A stretch of 64,000 nt of DNA, from contig JAIEOQ010000001.1 of NCBI GenBank assembly GCA_019750335.1, forward strand, positions 1 to 64,000, written 5' to 3'. The notes under the pieces were generated by a model. That model made no database searches, was not told where the DNA came from, and saw only the letters and a list, made by a program, of their open reading frames with translations. Both the position numbers and the translations under genes were made by a program. Positions 61,830 through 64,000 of the stretch are shown in pieces. This DNA is from Candidatus Obscuribacterales bacterium (lineage in GTDB: Bacteria; Cyanobacteriota; Vampirovibrionia; Obscuribacterales; Obscuribacteraceae). Every line of letters begins with the position of its first letter. Position 1 is the first letter of the stretch.

Positions 61830-62576
61830 TTGAAGTCTGAATTTATAATTGCCGCGGCAGTTTTGCTTTTCGGTTTGATGTTCTCATCCGAGTCGGCAAA
61901 GGCTTCACCTACTGCCAAAAAAGTTTCGATGTCGAATCTGTCGGCGGCTACTTTTGCGCCCAGCCAAGAAACAATGATTGACGGCAAAGAGTTCTTTCAG
62001 TCTATGGCTGATGCCGCCGCCGCCCTTGAATCCTATTCGCTAAAGACCGAAATGACGGTTTTTAAGGGCAGCAAAGTCATTCATGAAAATAGCAACTTTT
62101 ATTTTAAAAAGCCGCGTCTGCTGCGGGCTGAAGAGCTCGGACCGCATAAAAAAGGCTCCGTTGCCGTTTTGCAAGCAAATGGCAAGTTGAGAGGACATTT
62201 AGGCGGTATGCTTTCAAAATTCGTGTCTGATGTGGATCCGAGCTCTTCCTGGGCTGTATCGGCGAATGACTATCCTTTGGTAAAATCTGATTTTTATTCA
62301 ATGTCTCAAGTCATGGTTGGCTTCTTGAATTCCGGATACAAAGGATTGGTTACTGGTCACCCGGTTAAAGTTCCGGGACAGAGCGCCGAGGTTTATGTAA
62401 TTGAACTTTACAAAACAGGCGACAATCGTGAGTTAATAAAGCGAGCTTATATAAACCCGCAAACCTTGTTGCCCGTCGAATGGTTTGACTATAAAGACGG
62501 TAAGTTATTCGCTCATACCTTTTGGAAAAATTTGCGTCTGAATATTGATCTACCGGCATCGTTGTTTAAGTTGTAA
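61830..62576 (+). CDS. Exported LolA/DUF1571-like protein
   Basis: 248 aa from TTG 61830. The signal peptide ends near residue 24. The body (SYSLKTEMTVFKGSKVIHENSNFYFKKPRLLRAE; later INPQTLLPVEWFDYKDGK) resembles DUF1571/LolA-like proteins that carry lipids or lipoproteins across the periplasm. The link is by pattern only. It is 15 bp from the next gene. Confidence 0.65.
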   Translation: MKSEFIIAAAVLLFGLMFSSESAKASPTAKKVSMSNLSAATFAPSQETMIDGKEFFQSMADAAAALESYSLKTEMTVFKGSKVIHENSNFYFKKPRLLRAEELGPHKKGSVAVLQANGKLRGHLGGMLSKFVSDVDPSSSWAVSANDYPLVKSDFYSMSQVMVGFLNSGYKGLVTGHPVKVPGQSAEVYVIELYKTGDNRELIKRAYINPQTLLPVEWFDYKDGKLFAHTFWKNLRLNIDLPASLFKL

Positions 62577-62591
62577 GAAAAAGAGGGATTC

Positions 62592-63242
62592 ATGTTTTTA
62601 AATTGGCCAACAGTTTGTACTGCGACATTGGTAGCTGTCGGGTCGCTTTTTGCTGCACCGGTTCTCTATCAAGGCTTTACTCGCCGTGGAAAAGGGGTTT
62701 TTTACGAGAAAAATTTCCTGATTCAACGTGCACCGCAGTATGCAACTTTGCTGAATGTCATTGTGATCGTTCTTGCTTTTTTGACCGGTAACAGCATTAT
62801 TCACTTAGGAGATTTCGATTCCTGGCTGAATTCATTCAACTGGTTTGGGCCGATGGTGTCGCAAAGCGTATCTTGGCTCGGTGTAGTTGTTTTAGTCAGC
62901 GGTCTAGTCTTTATGATTGGCGGTTGGTATTCCTTAGGCGAAAGCTTCACCACCGATGCTGAAGTGTTGGATGGACATAAAATTCGTAAAGACGGCTTAT
63001 TGAAATATGTAATGCATCCGGCTTATTCAGGCATTATTCAATCGGTGCTCGGTGCTTCTTTAGCTTCATCTTCACTTTTAGCGGCGCTTATTTGTGTTTG
63101 TGTAGTGGCGCCTTTGTGGTTAAATCGAGCTAAATATGAAGAAGCGCTTTTATTGAAAACACTCGGCGCCGAGTACAAAAATTATGCAGAAGAGATGGGC
63201 TGGCGACGTTTAGTTCCGCGCTTCATTCCAATTGGCGTATAA
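62592..63242 (+). CDS. Isoprenylcysteine carboxyl methyltransferase-like membrane protein
   Basis: 216 aa with about five spans. The C-terminal half, KDGLLKYVMHPAYSGIIQSV and AKYEEALLLKTLGAEYKNYAEEM, carries the ICMT/PEMT pattern (HP, then EE). Bacterial relatives methylate lipids or quinone-like molecules. GAGGG precedes the ATG. Confidence 0.82.
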   Translation: MFLNWPTVCTATLVAVGSLFAAPVLYQGFTRRGKGVFYEKNFLIQRAPQYATLLNVIVIVLAFLTGNSIIHLGDFDSWLNSFNWFGPMVSQSVSWLGVVVLVSGLVFMIGGWYSLGESFTTDAEVLDGHKIRKDGLLKYVMHPAYSGIIQSVLGASLASSSLLAALICVCVVAPLWLNRAKYEEALLLKTLGAEYKNYAEEMGWRRLVPRFIPIGV

Positions 63243-63344
63243 GCGGAACGGGAACTTATGGTGACTTGTTAATGTCGTAAAGGCTATCAAGAGTTATGCA
63301 TTCCTGGCATAATCTATAGCAAAAGGCGATTAAAGGAGCCTGAC

Positions 63345-64000
63345 GTGGTCAATTCCCCAACACTTCGGCTGGCAGTATTATTATCCGCGGCTTGTGCAAT
63401 CACTATTTCAGTAGAAAGTATCGCTGCCGATAAAAATGAATTTCCTAAACAAAGCGCTTCTTTGCCTGTGATTGATGCGACGGAAAGCAAACGAGAAGCG
63501 ACTGTCGTACCGCTTTCACGTTTAATCACGGCTGCGGATCGCAAAAAGCTGGGCAAAGGACAAGCAATCTCTTTTGTCGAAGAAAAAGCCGGTGGCCATC
63601 GCTGGGTAACAGCCCGGGTTCATATTAGAGCTAAGCGTCATGTAGTCTGGGAAACAGTCCATGAAGAGCGTAAGAACGATCCTGACTTGGCTTACAGTAA
63701 AGTTCTGGAAGAAAGTAAAAACCATGCGGTAATCGAGCAAAAATTCGTGCTCTTGCCTGTAATCGGTGCTTCCGTCTGTGTAATGAAAAACCATGAAGTG
63801 CCAATGGAAAGGATCGATTATCAACTAATAAAATCGGATCGTTTTAAGGCGATGGAAGGCAGTTGGACTTTGTTGCCCGGAGAAGATCCGAATAGCACAG
63901 TGCTTGAACTTTCTACTTATTTGGATTTGGGCTTGCCGGTTCCGCGTGGAATTTTTGAAGGAATTACCGGTAAAAAACTGGAGCGCCGTTTGACTAATGT
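63345..64000 (+). CDS. Exported SRPBCC (START-like) protein, partial
   Basis: At least 218 codons, running off the window end; read from the sequence because there is no stop. GTG 63345 follows AAAGGAG. A signal peptide-like start (TLRLAVLLSAACAITISVES) is followed by a START-type fold: HRWVTARVHIRAKRHVVWETV, EERKNDPDL, MEGSWTLLPG, STYLDLGLPVPRGIFEG. Such domains bind lipids or hydrophobic ligands. The 3' end is unknown. Confidence 0.78.
   Translation, partial: MVNSPTLRLAVLLSAACAITISVESIAADKNEFPKQSASLPVIDATESKREATVVPLSRLITAADRKKLGKGQAISFVEEKAGGHRWVTARVHIRAKRHVVWETVHEERKNDPDLAYSKVLEESKNHAVIEQKFVLLPVIGASVCVMKNHEVPMERIDYQLIKSDRFKAMEGSWTLLPGEDPNSTVLELSTYLDLGLPVPRGIFEGITGKKLERRLTN

Overview
The window comes from a bacterium with a Gram-negative-type envelope. 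It carries an ABC-2 polysaccharide exporter, many proteins with signal peptides and a TonB-like protein. GC content is moderate and gene packing is very tight, with no gene-free stretch over about 300 bases if the small ORF at 25876-26232 is real. TTG and GTG starts are common. The mix of KorAB, a FluG-like pair, a GH3 ligase, a fused Memo/AMMECR1 protein and many small secreted proteins would fit a deep-branching group such as the non-photosynthetic relatives of Cyanobacteria, but that is a guess that the sequence does not settle.

Region 1 (1-568) is the end of an rRNA operon: 23S 3' end, 5S and a clear terminator. Region 2 (571-17056) is a surface-glycan island in patchwork orientation. It has five glycosyltransferase or GT-like domains, four sulfotransferase domains, five methyltransferases, an O-antigen ligase-like protein and a Wzm/Wzt exporter. 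Two of its proteins fuse a glycosyltransferase domain to a sulfotransferase domain. The inferred product is a sulfated, methylated surface polysaccharide.

Region 3 (17039-32300) holds a TPR protein, an MscS channel, a MOSC protein, a HicB-HicA fusion, an esterase, a DUF378 protein, an HPt protein and an HPt-REC-REC-GGDEF diguanylate cyclase with a flippase-like membrane protein. It ends in two very large, translationally coupled secreted propeller-type proteins.

Region 4 (32307-41845) is mostly metabolic: phosphoglucomutase, hypoxanthine phosphoribosyltransferase with guanine deaminase (purine salvage), KorA/KorB, and an amidohydrolase plus glutamine synthetase that together equal a split FluG/NodGS. 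Region 5 (41946-52912) contains small secreted proteins, a degenerate M48-like membrane protein, a Memo-AMMECR1 fusion, TonB-like, FIST and PAS proteins, an APC permease with a cytosolic tail, fumarase and a Na+/H+ antiporter.

Region 6 (52949-61562) is the most intriguing. Nine minus-strand genes, several overlapping by 4 bp, encode a GH3-type acyl-amido synthetase, an enolase-superfamily epimerase/cycloisomerase, three NAD(P)-binding epimerase/reductases, an Mpo1-like protein, two alpha/beta-hydrolases (one with Cys in place of the nucleophile Ser) and a thioredoxin-like protein. It looks like an undescribed acyl or amide metabolite pathway. Region 7 (61830-64000) has a LolA/DUF1571-like exported protein, an isoprenylcysteine-methyltransferase-like membrane protein and a truncated SRPBCC protein running off the end.
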